A DNA stretch of 64,000 nt from Selaginella tamariscina (GCA_003024785.1 PUQB01000328.1:186001-250000); one strand, 5' to 3'; numbered from the stretch's first letter, positions 1 through 12,264 are shown. The notes: generated by a model not told the origin, from the letters alone. Program-made: numbers and translations.

Positions 1-2243
1 CGATAACCCAGATAAGTGGTGTCCTTTGATCCAAATACACACTTAGATGGCTTCAACTTCAAACCAACTTCCCGCAGTCGATCCAAAACCTTACGTACAT
101 CACCGACATGCTCCTCCCACGTTCCATCTGAATGGATCAAAACATCATCGATGAAATCAGCAGTCACCTCCGGCATGTCGCAAAGAACCTCATCCATCAT
201 ACGCTGGAAAGTTGCTGGAGCATTGCTCAAACCGAAAGGCATCACCAGGAATTCGTACAGGCCAAATGGTGTTCGAAAAGCAGTCTTGGGAATGTCCATG
301 TCAGCCATCGGAACTTGCCAATATCCAGATGCGAGATCTAACTTGGTAAACCAACGGCTCCGCCCCAGTCGATCCAAAAGGTCTGCAGTATGAGGAAGTG
401 GGTACACATCTGAGACGGTTACCTCATTTAACGGGCGATAATCAATGCAGAATCGAACGCTCCCATCAGGCTTCGTCACAAGGTGAGGTTCGCACGCCCA
501 AGGACTTCGAGACTTCCGGATAACACCCTTCTCCAACATCTCTTTGACATTCGCTCGTAAGATCTTGAGCTCCTTTGGTGATCGACGCCGAACAGATACC
601 TTGATTGGCCTAGCTTCTCCAGTTGGAATAGGGTGGCGTGTCGCAATCTTTGCCCCAGATGACAAGTCGAAGTTGAAAAGATCAGCATACTCCTTCTTGA
701 GTTGATCAACAACTACAGCACGACGATCATCTGATGGATCCAAAGAAGAAAAGGAAGAGCATGAAGGGAAAATGGTTGGAAATAAGGGTGAGACAAAAGT
801 GATGGAAGCAGAGGTGGAAGCAGATGGACGAAGTGGAATAGAAGTAAGAGGAATGGAAGAAAGACGAGGGAGAGTCAAACAAGGGGGAGACTTTTCAAAG
901 TCACACTTGGCATGATTGCGAGTTAACCAATCCATACCAAGAATAAGGTGAAAAGCTTGACTCGGCACCACCCGCAAAGATTGAAGCTCGAGCTCACAAT
1001 CATCCACACGAACAACAATGTCCACTTCATCCCGCGAACAAGCATGAGTATGTCCGTTGCCGTACAGAATGAAGACTGGTTCTACTGCACGACGCAAATG
1101 AAGGCTGCAACGTGTAGCAACAGATTGAGAAACAGAGGACAAACTTGAACCTGTATCCACCAACACTGAAAGGAAAACAGGATGAGGTGTGTGATTGAAA
1201 CGAGCTTGAAAAGTGAAAACCGGATGATTTGGTGCCGAGTGAACCCCTTGATGATACTCCCGAAAGAAAGATGGAGGGGTCACTAATTTATTCGCACGAG
1301 GACCCTCCTCTACTCGTGCGATTCGTCGTTTCCCGGAAGATCCACCGCATCACAACCTTCCACTGCAGCAGCACCAACCGGACGTTGTTGCCGCCATGGC
1401 CTCCATCCTGGAAATGGGGGACGCCAATCGGAAACCGTTGACAGCGCCGATACGTGTGTCCAACCTCATCACATGCCCAACAACGAACTGCACGTCCACG
1501 TCCTCGTCCACGGGCCCACCTTGTGCTGGTACACGAGCGGCAACAGCCTCAACCTCCATCGGAGCAGGTCCATCCCCAACATGGAGTGGAACAAGAGCAC
1601 GTGAAGGCAAAAGTGGGAGAGGTGACGACTCATATCGTTGTGCCAGCCTCAAAGCATCGTCAAGAGTCACTGGAGCTAGTGCATGCACAAGCCCCACAAG
1701 GTCTTGACGAAGTGCTGGCCACAACATACCTAACTTGATGCGTTCCGACATGTTAGGTTCTGCATGCAGCAAAAGGCTTCGAAAGCGAACACCAAACTTC
1801 ATCACCGACTCAGACGGCTCCTGACGAATACGATGCAACTGCTGAAAAGCAACATCACAGTCGTCCGCATGCCCAAATGCACGTTTGAAGATCTCTAGAA
1901 GAATATTCCAATCGCCACGAGTTGCAACGTCCAGACCATTGTACCACTGCAACGCCGTCCCTTGAAGACAAGTAGGAAACTCGCGCAAACACTGAGCACT
2001 GTCCCACGAATGATATGTGGCAACCACAGTGAAGTGGTCAAACCAATGGTACACATCATCTCCAGGATTTCCGCGAAAGAAATCCGGTCGGACACGGGGG
2101 TTTGCAACATGCGTAGGAGGAGTACCCTGGCCTGTGAATGCTGCCATCAACTGAGAATGATTGTTCAATTGCACACGCATGGCATCCAACAACTGCATGA
2201 GTAACTGCTCCACAGACAAGGGATTTGTCTGTTGTGGATTCAT
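1..2243 (-). mobile_element. Ty3/gypsy retrotransposon, gag-protease-RT part, cut by left window edge
   Basis: On the minus strand a retrotransposon runs from a gag start at 2243 to the window edge. The order is Gag (about 2243-1350), a CCHC zinc knuckle (CWACDEVGHTYRRC, about 1450-1500, in a different frame from Gag), an aspartic protease with LVDTGSS (about 1150), then reverse transcriptase. In 1-500 the RT shows FCIDYRPLN, FTKLDLASGYWQ, FGLSNAPATFQ and FIDDVL, the last being the catalytic YxDD box with Phe first. RT copies element RNA into cDNA; Gag packages it. RNase H and integrase would lie beyond position 1. The frame change between Gag and the zinc knuckle suggests decay or an indel. 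No LTR pair was located, so the 5' end is unknown. Confidence 0.88.
1350..2243 (-). CDS. Ty3/gypsy Gag (retrotransposon gag domain)
   Basis: About 297 residues from the ATG at 2243 (MNPQQTNP); an open frame continues slightly upstream, but this is the first ATG. The core retrotrans_gag pattern is visible: RPDFFRGNPGDDVYHWFDHF, then FPTCLQGTALQWYNGL, then a helical capsid region ending in APVTLDDALRLAQRYE. Gag forms the particle around element RNA. The nucleic-acid-binding zinc knuckle follows in another frame after about position 1500, so the C-terminal residues printed by this frame (past about residue 245) are probably not native. The Gag is clearly related to the remnant at 3190-3700 on the plus strand, which shares FPTCLxGxxLxWYNGL and the same C-terminal motif, so the two elements belong to one family group. 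Confidence 0.85.
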   Translation of the reverse strand: MNPQQTNPLSVEQLLMQLLDAMRVQLNNHSQLMAAFTGQGTPPTHVANPRVRPDFFRGNPGDDVYHWFDHFTVVATYHSWDSAQCLREFPTCLQGTALQWYNGLDVATRGDWNILLEIFKRAFGHADDCDVAFQQLHRIRQEPSESVMKFGVRFRSLLLHAEPNMSERIKLGMLWPALRQDLVGLVHALAPVTLDDALRLAQRYESSPLPLLPSRALVPLHVGDGPAPMEVEAVAARVPAQGGPVDEDVDVQFVVGHVMRLDTRIGAVNGFRLASPISRMEAMAATTSGWCCCSGRL

Positions 2244-2779
2244 GGATGAAGAAGAGACAAAATCCACAAGAAAGGAATAGATCTAGACAATGGAAAAGCT
2301 AGACCTAAGAAGACAGAGAAAAAAGACACAAATCCGAGCACTCCGTAGGGACAATTAGAGGTGCCCCTCACCTCCACCAATGTGAGAGCTCGGAATATAG
2401 AAATGTGTATCTCCATTAGTTCAGAAACCCTAACTTATATACAAGAGCGAGTGGTCCAGATTGAATCCAATCCGACGGCTATCAAAATCCACTACGCTAA
2501 TAATAGTATGTGCACATGCAGCCGTACACGTGGATCTTACAGTATATAATATATATTCTGTATTTCTTATTTTAAGAAATGCCTACCCATTATGTATGCT
2601 TGACTATGGAACTACTGAGAATCTATGAAGATATTGTATGGCAGATCCTTCAGCTTATGACATGAGCGTTGATCAATGGCGACTGTCAGATCCGACGGAC
2701 GTGAACAAGCTACTGTCGGAGATTCGATATCAGCCGCATCATTTTGATTTTGTAAATTGTATAAATAAATAAATGATAT

Positions 2780-2961
2780 TGTAAGATACTGTATATACGC
2801 ATGTGTATATACACACATGCGTAATGACACATGGGTGGTGATCTGGCTCCCATGTGTTAGTGCCATGTGTCGCATGTGTGCCACGTGGCAGAGGGTCTCC
2901 TGTATATAAGCAGGGTTTTTTGTAGATGAATACAGCTGACATTTCTGAATATATATCTGCT
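2780..2961 (+). repeat. Left LTR of the short element
   Basis: Starts TGTAAGATACTGTATATACG and ends near the shared TATATCTGCT. It contains a TATA-like CTGTATATAAGCAGGG box near 2900, a likely Pol II promoter, and several short inverted motifs (TGTGTATATACACACA). It matches 4452-4650 except for a small expansion of a TA run, and matches a more diverged copy at about 33068-33235. Confidence 0.8.
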
Positions 2962-3536
2962 TCTTTCATTGGTGGAGAAGTTGGGTATTCCTTTCTTCCG
3001 CCTTTTCCTTTTCTTGTTTCCATGTCAATGAACATGAAGATGGCTTTTAACATTATTACTACTGCTATTGATGCATAAACTAAGTTGTTGGAGCGCTTTG
3101 TTGAGGGTCCGTCCTCCTCTTCCCCGCCTAAGCCTCATGCCAGGGGATCTGCTTCTAGTACTCCTTCATCTTCTTCACAGGCCACAAATCCGAGGGTTCA
3201 ACCCCGATCTTTTTGTGGTGATCCGGGAGATGATGTATACCACTAGTTTGATCATTTCCAAGTCATTGTTCGTTACTATGGTTGGGATGAGGCCCGTGCT
3301 CTTAGAAAATTCCCTACATGTTTGGAAGGCCCTACGCTCAAGTGGTATAATGGATTGGCTGTGGAGATTCAAGCCAATAGTAATCGGTTGACGGAATGCC
3401 TCAAACGTACGTTTGGCAAAGTTGAGGATTCAGATGATGCTTTCCAACAACTGTATGCGATACAACAACATCTTGGTGAGTATGTTATGCGGTTCAGTAT
3501 TAGGTTCGGGATTTACTTCGGCGTGCATATCCTAAC

Positions 3537-4103
3537 ATGCCTGAGCCTATTAAGCTCGATATGTTATGGCCAACTATGCGACCCAAACTTGTTCGATTTG
3601 TTTGCGCTCTTTGTCCTACCACATTGGAGGAAGCTTTTACACTAGCTCAACGTTTTGAGTTGATGCCTGGTGAGGGCCGTGGTCCCCTTGGGTTACCTGC
3701 TCCTCTTGTTCAGCGTGCTGATCCAATGGAGGTTGATGTTGCTACATATGTGCCCGCACGGCAAGCCTTTCGTGGTCGACGTTGGGACCCACCCACTGAT
3801 GGTTTGGTGGAGCGATTGAATCGGACCTTCAAGGGTATGATCTCGAAGTATGTGAACTTCAATCACACGGACTGGGATTGGTATTTGCGATGTTTGAAAT
3901 TTGCTTATGTAACAGGCATTCAGAGTTCGATTGGTATTTTTCCATTTAAGGCATTGTATGGATATGATCCTAAGTTGCCTAGTGAATTGGGGTTATCATT
4001 AAATCTGCCACGTGCCGAGGATGCAAAGATGTGGGCTCGACATTTAAATGCTGTTTTGCCTCTTCTACGTGCAGAGTCTGCTGAACATCTTGGTCGAGCT
4101 TAA
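3537..4103 (+). CDS. Gag C-terminus fused in frame to integrase C-terminal half
   Basis: One open frame of 188 codons that looks chimeric. Residues 1-45 (MPEPIKLDMLWPTMRPKLVR) match the C-terminal capsid region of the Gag at 1350-2243. After a linker containing PMEVDVATYVPARQAFRGRRW the protein switches abruptly at about residue 83 to a Ty3/gypsy integrase core C-terminus: DGLVERLNRTFKGM, then PFKALYGYDPKLP. Integrase would insert cDNA, but most of its catalytic core is missing, so this protein should be inactive. The fusion follows from deletion of protease, RT, RNase H and most of integrase. The start is arbitrary because upstream gag sits in another frame. Confidence 0.7.
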   Translation: MPEPIKLDMLWPTMRPKLVRFVCALCPTTLEEAFTLAQRFELMPGEGRGPLGLPAPLVQRADPMEVDVATYVPARQAFRGRRWDPPTDGLVERLNRTFKGMISKYVNFNHTDWDWYLRCLKFAYVTGIQSSIGIFPFKALYGYDPKLPSELGLSLNLPRAEDAKMWARHLNAVLPLLRAESAEHLGRA

Positions 4104-4451
4104 ATGCGGCAGCAATCTTCTTACAATGCACGACATTAAATTCCACCAGATTTTGCTGACGGTGACTTAGTCCTGGTACGTTTTCCCAAGCTGACTGCAC
4201 CTGGGCTTGCAACTGGTTTATTACATAAATGGCTTGGTCCCTACCGAGTACTCCGAAAGATTGGTCATCAGGTATATCAAGTACAGTTGGTGGGATCTCA
4301 TGAGGTTGAGATAGTTCACGTGGTTCGAATGAAACGGTTTGTCGTTCGAGACTCGTTGAGTACATTTGGTCATACCTTAGATGGCCCAGCTCACACGGAT
4401 CCAGGACCATCAGATCCATCACCATCTACACAGCTGCAGAAGGGAGGATAA

Positions 4452-4650
4452 TGTAAGATACTATATATATATAACATACTGTATATACGCATGTGTATAT
4501 ACACACATGCGTAGTGACACATGGGTGGTGATCTGGCTCCCATGTGTTAGCGCCACGTGTCACATGTGTGCCATGTGGCAGAGGGTCTCCTGTATATAAG
4601 CAGGGTTTTTGTAGCTGAATACAGCTGACATTTCTGAATATATATCTGCT
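4452..4650 (+). repeat. Right LTR of the short element
   Basis: Direct repeat of 2780-2961, with a longer TATATA run after the first 12 bases. It carries the same CTGTATATAAGCAGGG promoter-like stretch. It follows the purine tract that ends at 4451. Confidence 0.8.
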
Positions 4651-5826
4651 CTTTTAATATGTGAAAATTTATACATATGTGTATAAATTATAAAAAAGGA
4701 TTAAAATAATTTTTGTCAATTTAAAAATTGTAGCATAAGTTAAATTATACATGTTTTAGGATAATGAAGGCATCATAAAACTAGAGGTTATTTGAATATT
4801 TGTAATCATCTCTCCCTATTAAAATCGACACGGTGTACTAATTGGCTTATTCATCCACGGTGTCATTAACTCAAGTCTCCTTCAAGAACAAATCAAATAT
4901 ATGTGTGTGTGTGTGTAAACATGTACATGAGCATCAATTTACTATGCTACATACATGGGCAACAAATATATATAATAAACTATATATGTATATGCTATGT
5001 ATTTACTATATAGTGTATACATGGCTTAAGTGTTGGTGGGAAGTGTCCGTGACCACCATATCCATAACTGGGAGAGCTGAAAAAGACTTTGCAAGGTTTG
5101 ACAGAGATATATACACTACTTGGAAGATCTGAGTTACAAATAGCAAAGCCAGACGAGGAGATTATGAATATCGATGTACAAACAGAGCTTTTTGAAAAGT
5201 CTGGTTTTGAAGCACCTCTGTGTGCTACTTATCGCAACAGGTTGTGTTTAGGTGTGTATAAAACAGAGGCACATATGTATGTGTATATAGAAATCAAAAG
5301 CATCAGAAGTTTCTCTCTCTCTCAGATTATGAACGTTATAACTAAAATGAGAACGTCTATAGTCCTATTTTCTTAATAATTAATAATTTTAATTATTTAA
5401 TTAATATTTTTTAATATAAAGAAAAAATTTAAATAATATATTTTTTAAAAAAGAATATTCTTTAAAATGTATATTTAAAATATTAATAATTAATATGTAA
5501 GTATTAATTAATGATTTTTTTATATTCCCATTTTCATAGATGTTCGAAGGGAATTTGATTTAAAAAGGTGTACATATCTTACGATGCTCTTATCAGGTAC
5601 AATTTTGATAGTTATTTAATTAATTATTATTTGAAACTATTGAATATAATCATTTATACATACTTTTTAGATATTTAAAGTTCTATACATTATTGGTTTA
5701 AATATCAAATTTCAATGGCTAATTTCACGGTTGTAAATCTTTCAAGTATCTTTATGTGTTATTTAATATAATAAATTAAAGTAGCATATATTTATGCTCT
5801 TAAAATTAATGTATGTTTTTAACTTT

Positions 5827-5858
<32 letters not shown>

Positions 5859-7277
5859 ATACAACAAATTTTATATGTTCATATTTGTGTGTATTTTTAT
5901 GTGTATATGTATATAAATTTCGGTAGAAACGCTTCTGGAATAGGTGATCTCATTCACTTCATTAACTTATTCTACTGTAAGTTTAAAAAAGCTTAATTAC
6001 ACATTATTATTAAATAATAATAAAAAAAAGCTTGAGGTGAAAAAGAAAAAAAGAAATGGAGAACCAAGAGATGAAGAAAATGTTTTATGTGTCTTTGTAC
6101 TCAATACATTTACTCATTTCTTGCTTTTACGGGAGCAACATCCACAACAAAAACATGTCGATGTTAATTTAGACACTAACCATTAATAATTTTAATAAGT
6201 GTGATTAAGTACATCACAAACTTAATAAGACAATGGCCACCATCCTTGTCCTTAATCATGATACCATGATTAACACCATTAATGTGAGCAGTTTCCACCT
6301 TTATATGCACATAACTAGTAAAAACATTGAAGGTTGAAGGAGTGATGCCCTTTAAAATAGGTAATTGTATTCTCAAAATTGTTTTAAATGTTATACATGA
6401 GTGAAAGTCTCTTTAAAATGATAAGACCTAGTGCCTAAACATAATCAGCAAGATTTGGTTAAAGAGCATACCATAATAACTCCATAGTTTGAAGTAAGTA
6501 CTATTATGTAGTTTATTATTAAATTTCACGATCTCTTTATGCAGGCTCATCAAGCATAATAAATTAAAGATGTTAAAATCTTTTGCTTTCCTAAAAGTTA
6601 ATTTAAACTCTATTTTAAAGATGAACCATCATTGCTCATATGTGAGTAAACATGTTGGTGGTGGACAACTATTATATCACTATAGAACAACATTTAAAGA
6701 ATATATTAGAAACTTGTAAAGACAATGCATAATTGTCCATTCATAATATATAGTAATATTAATGAAATGAATAATCAACAATGAACATTTGCATCCGGAG
6801 TACTTCGAAAAGATTAAGGCCATACACATGAGTTTGATTAAGAAGGAGCTAAAACTTAAACTTATAAGCATTGAATAAGGTAATCGTTGTGGTGTATAAT
6901 ATAAATTAGTTATTTTAAAAGTTGTTGTGTCTTCATAACCATTCTCTCATAAATTACTAAGCATCTCCACAAGTGTGAAAACACAATAAAGTAAAATAAA
7001 AAAAACAAAAACCCTCATATCTAAGGTTCGGTGTTTATATACAAAGAAAAATATCTTAGAAGAATTTAGCCACATAAATATCTCTGGTAACTTTTAGAAT
7101 GTACTATAGTTAACCTCTATATAAGATATACTAAGTTAAATTGTTAACGTTGTAAAAGAAATTATATCTTATACTATGTGTTATGTGTTATGCTATAATA
7201 CATTATGGGCCGTTGGATCTTGATTAACATATGGGCGTCATACTTATATTTATGGTCATGTTTCTATTCTATCCACT
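4651..7277. other. AT-rich spacer without a recognised gene
   Basis: Strongly AT-rich, with TG/TA microsatellites (4905-5010, 5833-5870). Open frames here are short and of low complexity. Apart from the transposon relic at 5335-5545 I see no coding or RNA feature. The last few hundred bases must include the promoter of the SDR gene that starts at 7278. Confidence 0.6.
5335..5545. mobile_element. Short non-autonomous relic of the 15-kb element family
   Basis: The left end (GTTATAACTAAAATGAG, then TCTATAGTCCTATTTTC and AATAATTAATAATTTTAATT) aligns with the left terminus of the large element at 33737 onward (GTTGTAACTAAAATGGG, CTATAGTCCCATTTCC, AATAATTAGCAATTTTAGC). The right part (TATATTCCCATTTTCA, 5521-5537) matches the large element's right end at 48710-48723, in the same orientation. 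The interior is only AT-rich filler with an AAAGAATATTCTTTA motif shared with the large copy. This is what an internal-deletion derivative (MITE-like) would look like. The extreme right terminus is degraded. Confidence 0.65.
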
Positions 7278-8886
7278 ATGAAGCACGTAATTATTACTGG
7301 AGGAAATAGCGGTATTGAAGTCAATTTAACTGATTTGTATAATTTTTATACATACAAGTATTTAATTTATTTAATTTCATACGACTATGTTCAGGAATTG
7401 GCAAAGCAACGGCCATGGATCTTGCCAAGCAGGGCATGTCAATAACTCTTGGTAAAGAGTAAATACAAACTGACTTATACATATGTGTATCATACACACA
7501 CATACGTATATACATACATATGCATATCTATATTAATAACTCGGTGAGCTGAAAAGCTTGCAGGAATCCAGAATCTGGAGCAAAAGCGGCTTTTGAACTT
7601 ACCTCCATCACTGGAAGCACTAATATAAGGTCTCTCTCTCTCACACACACACGCGCGCGCGCGCGCACGCACGCACAGGTTCTCAAATGGCTTTTTAGGT
7701 CCATGCAATGTGATCTTGCTTCATTTAGCTCCATGCATAACTTTGTAAAGGAGTACAAACAAAATAATTTCCCTCTACACGTCTTGGTAAATATATATAT
7801 ATATCTGTGCGTGTGTGTGTGTGTGATTTATTCTTTCTTCCAGGTAAACAATGCAGGAATCATGGCTTGTCCTTTGTCCTATACACAAGAAGGATTTGAA
7901 CAGCAGTTTGGTGTACATTCTCTGTCTATAACATATATTTACACACACCTACACACCTATATATATATTATATATATATATATAGGTGTGTATGTGTGTG
8001 TGATGATATACATATTGTAAAAGGTAAACCACCTGGGCCACTTTCTGCTCACAATGCTACTCATGGACCTTCTTCATTCATCTGCGACTGAGCTAAGGTT
8101 CTTATACGAAATATATATAGTATACATATATATACGAATGTTAATTAGTAACTTAAAGTTCTCTCTCTCTCTCTCACACACACACACATTAAATTGCTAA
8201 GCTTAATTAAACTCGCTCATGCAGGAGAGCTTCCAGAGTTGTGGTTCTTGCTTCTGCAGCTGAACAAATTGGAAACTTGGATTTCGAAGACCTTAACTAC
8301 ACAAAGAACCGAGGTGAGTACTCTCTCTCTCTCTCTATATATATATATAATGCTATGTGTGCAGCTTATAACCCATGGTTTGCATATGGACAATCCAAAC
8401 TGGCAAACTGTCTGTTCAGCCTTGAAATGAGTAGACAATGCAGTAAACTTAAGCTGCCAGTCACATGTAACTCCATGCATCCAGGCATTGTTGACACACA
8501 AGTAAGTTTTATACACATATATATAATATATACATACTGTTTTCGGTAACGTTTGCAGCTGATAAGGCATATTCTGCCTGGTGTTGTGGGATCTCCAGAT
8601 AACAGCTCCAGGCGTTTATTTCGAAATCTGACCGGTCTCAAGTGTGTTAGACATTATTAAATAGTCAATTAACTCTCTTAATCCTGTTTAGTCTCCAGGG
8701 GAAGGTGCCCAAACAGTTGGATATCTAGCAAGCTCTCATGAGGTGGAGAATATTACTGGCGAATATTTCCAAGAGTGTCGGATAACCAAGCCAAGCTTAA
8801 GAGCCAGAGATAGACACTTGGCAGAAAAGCTATGGAACGTCAGCGAAGAACTAACTGGAGTAGAGTTCCTGAACAGCATTAAATGA
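7278..8886 (+). CDS. Short-chain dehydrogenase/reductase (retinol dehydrogenase/TIC32-like)
   Basis: A spliced SDR, roughly 300 residues, NAD(P)H-dependent; substrate not predictable. Exons: 7278-7311, 7395-7451, 7557-7629, 7699-7786, 7844-7912, 8024-8097, 8225-8313, 8365-8501, about 8559-8643, about 8692-8886. Joining them gives the N-terminal cofactor motif TGGNSGIGKATA, LACRNPESGAKAA, the NNAGIM strand motif, VNHLGHFLLTMLLM, and the catalytic YGQSK (YxxxK) after VVVLASAA. The C-terminus is SPGEGAQTVGYLASSHEV. Splice sites were placed by GT-AG and by restoring these motifs. The exon 9/10 junction does not keep frame with a plain GT donor, so it is uncertain. Introns are short and loaded with TA, TG and CT microsatellites. 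There is no clear transit peptide. The architecture is like WWOX/RDH11-14 and plant TIC32 relatives. Confidence 0.87.
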
Positions 8887-9567
8887 TAAATATATAGGGA
8901 CTGCACCGTATCTGAAGCGTATAATACGGGTGGGCATGGGTACACATACGAGGGAATTGACTACTGTGGTCAAGTCAGAGTAAGTATTCTTTTGTTGACC
9001 ACAAATGTCCTTTTCAGTAATTCGAAACTGTGTTATGTTTGTACAAGAGAAAAATAAAGGGAGAAACTGTGTAGGTCGCAGTCATACTCCTACCGATTCC
9101 GCCGCCATTGGACCAGCTGACTAATGGCATTATTTAAAGATAAGTTAAACATAAGGACCTGGTCTGTGTCCAGGAGGAAAGTATAAAGTAAACAAGCAGC
9201 CAGCAAGTCTGGTTCCTTTTTCATATATATTGTTTACCGAAAAGCTCCTTGTATATCCATGACCAGGCACATCTCATAATAATATGCATATGTATCTTGT
9301 GTATTTTTCCATAGATACGCGCGAACTTCGACAACTTTTGTGGAGACTGCAACCCATCTAGCTCTTGACTGGGACGACAATAGGTACAGGTTTCCATGGC
9401 ATTTTCTACACAACAGTTGCTGTGTTTATATACATCTTCCGGTCTGGTCTGTGCTGGATTTCATTTTCATATTAGTGCGATGCCCCTCTCATGTGCTGCT
9501 CATATTAAACAAGTTGACAAGGCTGTACTGTAGCCAGTACATGTTAGGTGGGTTCTCTTAACCACAA
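8887..9567 (+). other. Spacer between SDR and BAHD genes
   Basis: No convincing coding region. It should contain the SDR 3' UTR and the BAHD promoter and 5' UTR. I saw no conserved element that I can name. Confidence 0.5.
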
Positions 9568-10975
9568 ATGGGATCTGTTAAATCCATGGAAGAGATGGAA
9601 CCGCGGTTCAAGTCATTTCAGATTCTACGGCGCAAGGTCCAAGTCGGAGGGAAGGATTTCATGTGGCTCAGCACATGCGACCTGGCAATACCGAATGTAT
9701 ACGCCATGGCAATATACGCATTCGCCTCCCCCGGGAGGCCGGTAACGGAGCAGCTGTGTCGGGCCCTGACAGATACACTGGATGTGTATCCTGAGTGGGC
9801 GGGGAGGATGGCACCGGACAATGCAGCAGCTGTCCAGCTCAATGACGAGGGGGTAGCGGTGATTGAGGCGGAGATGGATTGCACTCTGGGGGATCTGATG
9901 CCTTTTAACCCCTGTCCTCTACTGTTCCAGCTGGTTCCAGCTACACACTCTGCCCAAGAGCTTCTCCTTATCCAGGTACAAACAATAAACTGTTTGTCTT
10001 CTAATTCTGTCCCGTCTTTTGTTTGCTTTCATTAACACCTATATATAAGGTTTGCTTAAGTACAATCTGTGCGTGTTTGTTCAGGTAACAAGCTTGAGAT
10101 GTGGAGGGATTGTTCTTGGGATCGCGTGGCATCACAGGTTAGCAGACGGGCAGGCTTTCTTCACTTTCATGGACAACTGGTCGCGTGTCACGAGGGGAGC
10201 ACCGCTGGCCTGCGTTCCCTTCCGGGACCGGTCGGCACTTACCGCACGGGCGTCGGTAAAGCCACTCAAAGACGACTACATGTTACTGCCGGCGGTACCG
10301 CTACCTCAGACTAGTAACAACGCCCGACTGTCCGCTAAGAAGCTACATTTCGACCCCGAGACGCTGCACCGTATAAAACAGAAGGCTTCACTAGAGGGGC
10401 AAGTGACTACCTTCGAGGGGCTAACTTCTCACTTATGGAGGTGCATTACGGAGGCGAGGAGTTTAAGTCCCCAGGTTAAGACGCAGATAATGATACCAAT
10501 GAACGGTAGGGGCCGGTTAAACCCGTCGTTACCGGAGAGCTACTTTGGGAATGCCACGTTCATGCCCTCTTCGGAGGGCGTGGAAGCTGGGAAGCTGGTT
10601 ACAGAGCCGCTGGTTTACGCTGCTAAACTCGTGCAAAACGCGATTAAGAAGGCGGATGATGAGTACCTGAGGAGTGCCATCGACTTAATGGAGGTGCAGA
10701 ACAGGATTGCAGAAGTTAACTACAGCGACGTCAAGGTTCCCACCAGTATGTCTCCGCATGTCGTGGTAACCAGCTGGGTGAGGTTTCCTCTATATCAAGT
10801 AGATTTCGGGTGGGGCAACCCGGTTTACGTCGGTAACGTGATGGATCTGTTCGAAGGGATTATGATTCTGTTACCGTCTTATACCAAGGATGGAAGTATA
10901 GATGCTGTGGTAGCACTAGTCGAGCCGGAGATTGAGAAACTTGAAGAGATTTGCTACAATCTAGAGGATGAATGA
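9568..10975 (+). CDS. BAHD-family acyltransferase (HCT-like)
   Basis: Two exons, 9568-9975 and 10085-10975, with an intron 9976-10084 (GTACAA...TTCAG) in phase 0, giving 432 residues, the normal BAHD length. BAHD enzymes move an acyl group from acyl-CoA to an alcohol or amine in the cytosol. Both family signatures are present: HHRLADG (HxxxD, catalytic His, about residues 155-161) and DFGWGNP near the C-terminus (structural DFGWG). Other typical blocks are DVYPEWAGRM, FFTFMDNWSRV and SLSPQVKTQ before NGRGRLNP. The overall layout resembles shikimate/quinate hydroxycinnamoyltransferases and related clades, but acceptor specificity cannot be read from this. The start ATG (MGSVKSMEEME) is the first in an open frame and is followed directly by family sequence. 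Exon 2 is clearly richer in GC than the flanks. Confidence 0.93.
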
Positions 10976-12264
10976 AACTTGTTTTTGTATACTACTTGTG
11001 TGTAACGTTAAGTTGTTAACAAGCCTGTCTGTGTTGAATTCTCTTGAGCTTACACGTGTCCCAAAACGTGGCACCCTCGTTTCGAGATCTTAAACACCAG
11101 CGTGTTTGTCAAGCACGTATACGTATACACACATACACACCCCAGTGGAGGTTGTATGCATATCATAAGAAAGATTTAATTTATCTTTTAATTATATACA
11201 GTAGTTTTAGTTGCTGTAAATAAGTGGCCTTTTTGAGAACACACTTAAATATTAACGGCATATAGATTTAGAGGATATAAATTAAAAACACATTTAGGAT
11301 TATGATTTGGTATATATAAGTTTTTTTTACATACATGTTTTTTTTTAATTAATTAAATTTTAAATTAATTACCGCTAATATAAAAATAGGCTGGATTGTG
11401 AAAGCATTCCTAAAAAAGTTCTTATTATAAATATTTTAAAATAAAAATAAAAATCATTATTAACATAATTATTATAACCATAGGTATATTATGTGGAAGA
11501 CAGCGCCAACAAGACGATTACACACACACACACACACATAGTATAAAGATTGAAGTATGAAACTTTAAAATGCAATAGTCAGAAAATGTGTATATTAAAG
11601 TGGTCTCAATTTAAAATTGAATATATAGTAAAATATATGACTAATATTCATGATTTTATTTAATTGTAAGTTTTTTATAAAATGTTTGCAATAGTTAAAT
11701 GAAAAATGATTTATATCAATTACTTTTAAAATAAAATGTTATCAATAGAAATTGAATTATTTGACATTTAAAATCAAAACGTAAAAATACAAGTTATAGT
11801 AATAATTCATTATCTAAATATATTACTATGTTTATTGGTCGGATGGAATACTCATTACAAAGAAGTTTTAATTTAATGGCAAAAGTAGTGTCAAAGTCAC
11901 TTATCAACTAATCTTGCTAGTCGTATTATTATTTTAATAATTTTAATGTTTTTGTAACCGTAACAAACACCAATCATATACAAATTGACTTTCAAACCAA
12001 TTGAACGGCTGAGATGGAACGGTGTTACTAATCCCAGTCAAACTGAGTTTCTGTTTATTTTACGGAATCACACGGAATTTGTTTGGCACGTGTTACAGAA
12101 GATTCACCAATCGGTTTCTTCCGCAGCGGAATAGCGTACAGATGACCGTTGGATCGACACATGATTCTTTTTAGGGCTTTCATGTATTAGGGTTTCTCGT
12201 TCCATATATGGAGCTTCCCTCTCTTGCAGATTATCTCGTGTAGAAATCTGTAAAAATCTTCACA
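10976..12264. other. AT-rich intergenic spacer
   Basis: 3' region of the BAHD gene, then AT-rich DNA with a CA run (11521-11539). No open frame of note and no repeat match elsewhere in the window. The last 250 bases are less AT-rich and presumably carry the promoter and 5' UTR of the carrier gene. Confidence 0.5.

Larger units (their letters stand above)
2780..4650 (+). mobile_element. Short LTR retrotransposon with gag joined to integrase
   Basis: Two near-identical direct repeats of about 180-200 bp (2780-2961 and 4452-4650) bound a 1.5-kb interior. The right copy is preceded by a purine-rich tract (GAAGGGAGGATAA), as expected for a plus-strand polypurine tract, and both copies start TGTAAGATACT. 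The interior holds a gag remnant (about 3190-3740) and then, without protease, RT or RNase H, the C-terminal part of an integrase (3784-4100) and the following domain. It is therefore an internally deleted, non-autonomous element. The first gag part contains a stop near 3246. A clear target-site duplication was not found. Confidence 0.82.

Noticed and set aside
7490-8020. Overlapping frames on both strands in the SDR gene
   Set aside because: They read through introns of the SDR gene; only the spliced plus-strand product restores motifs.
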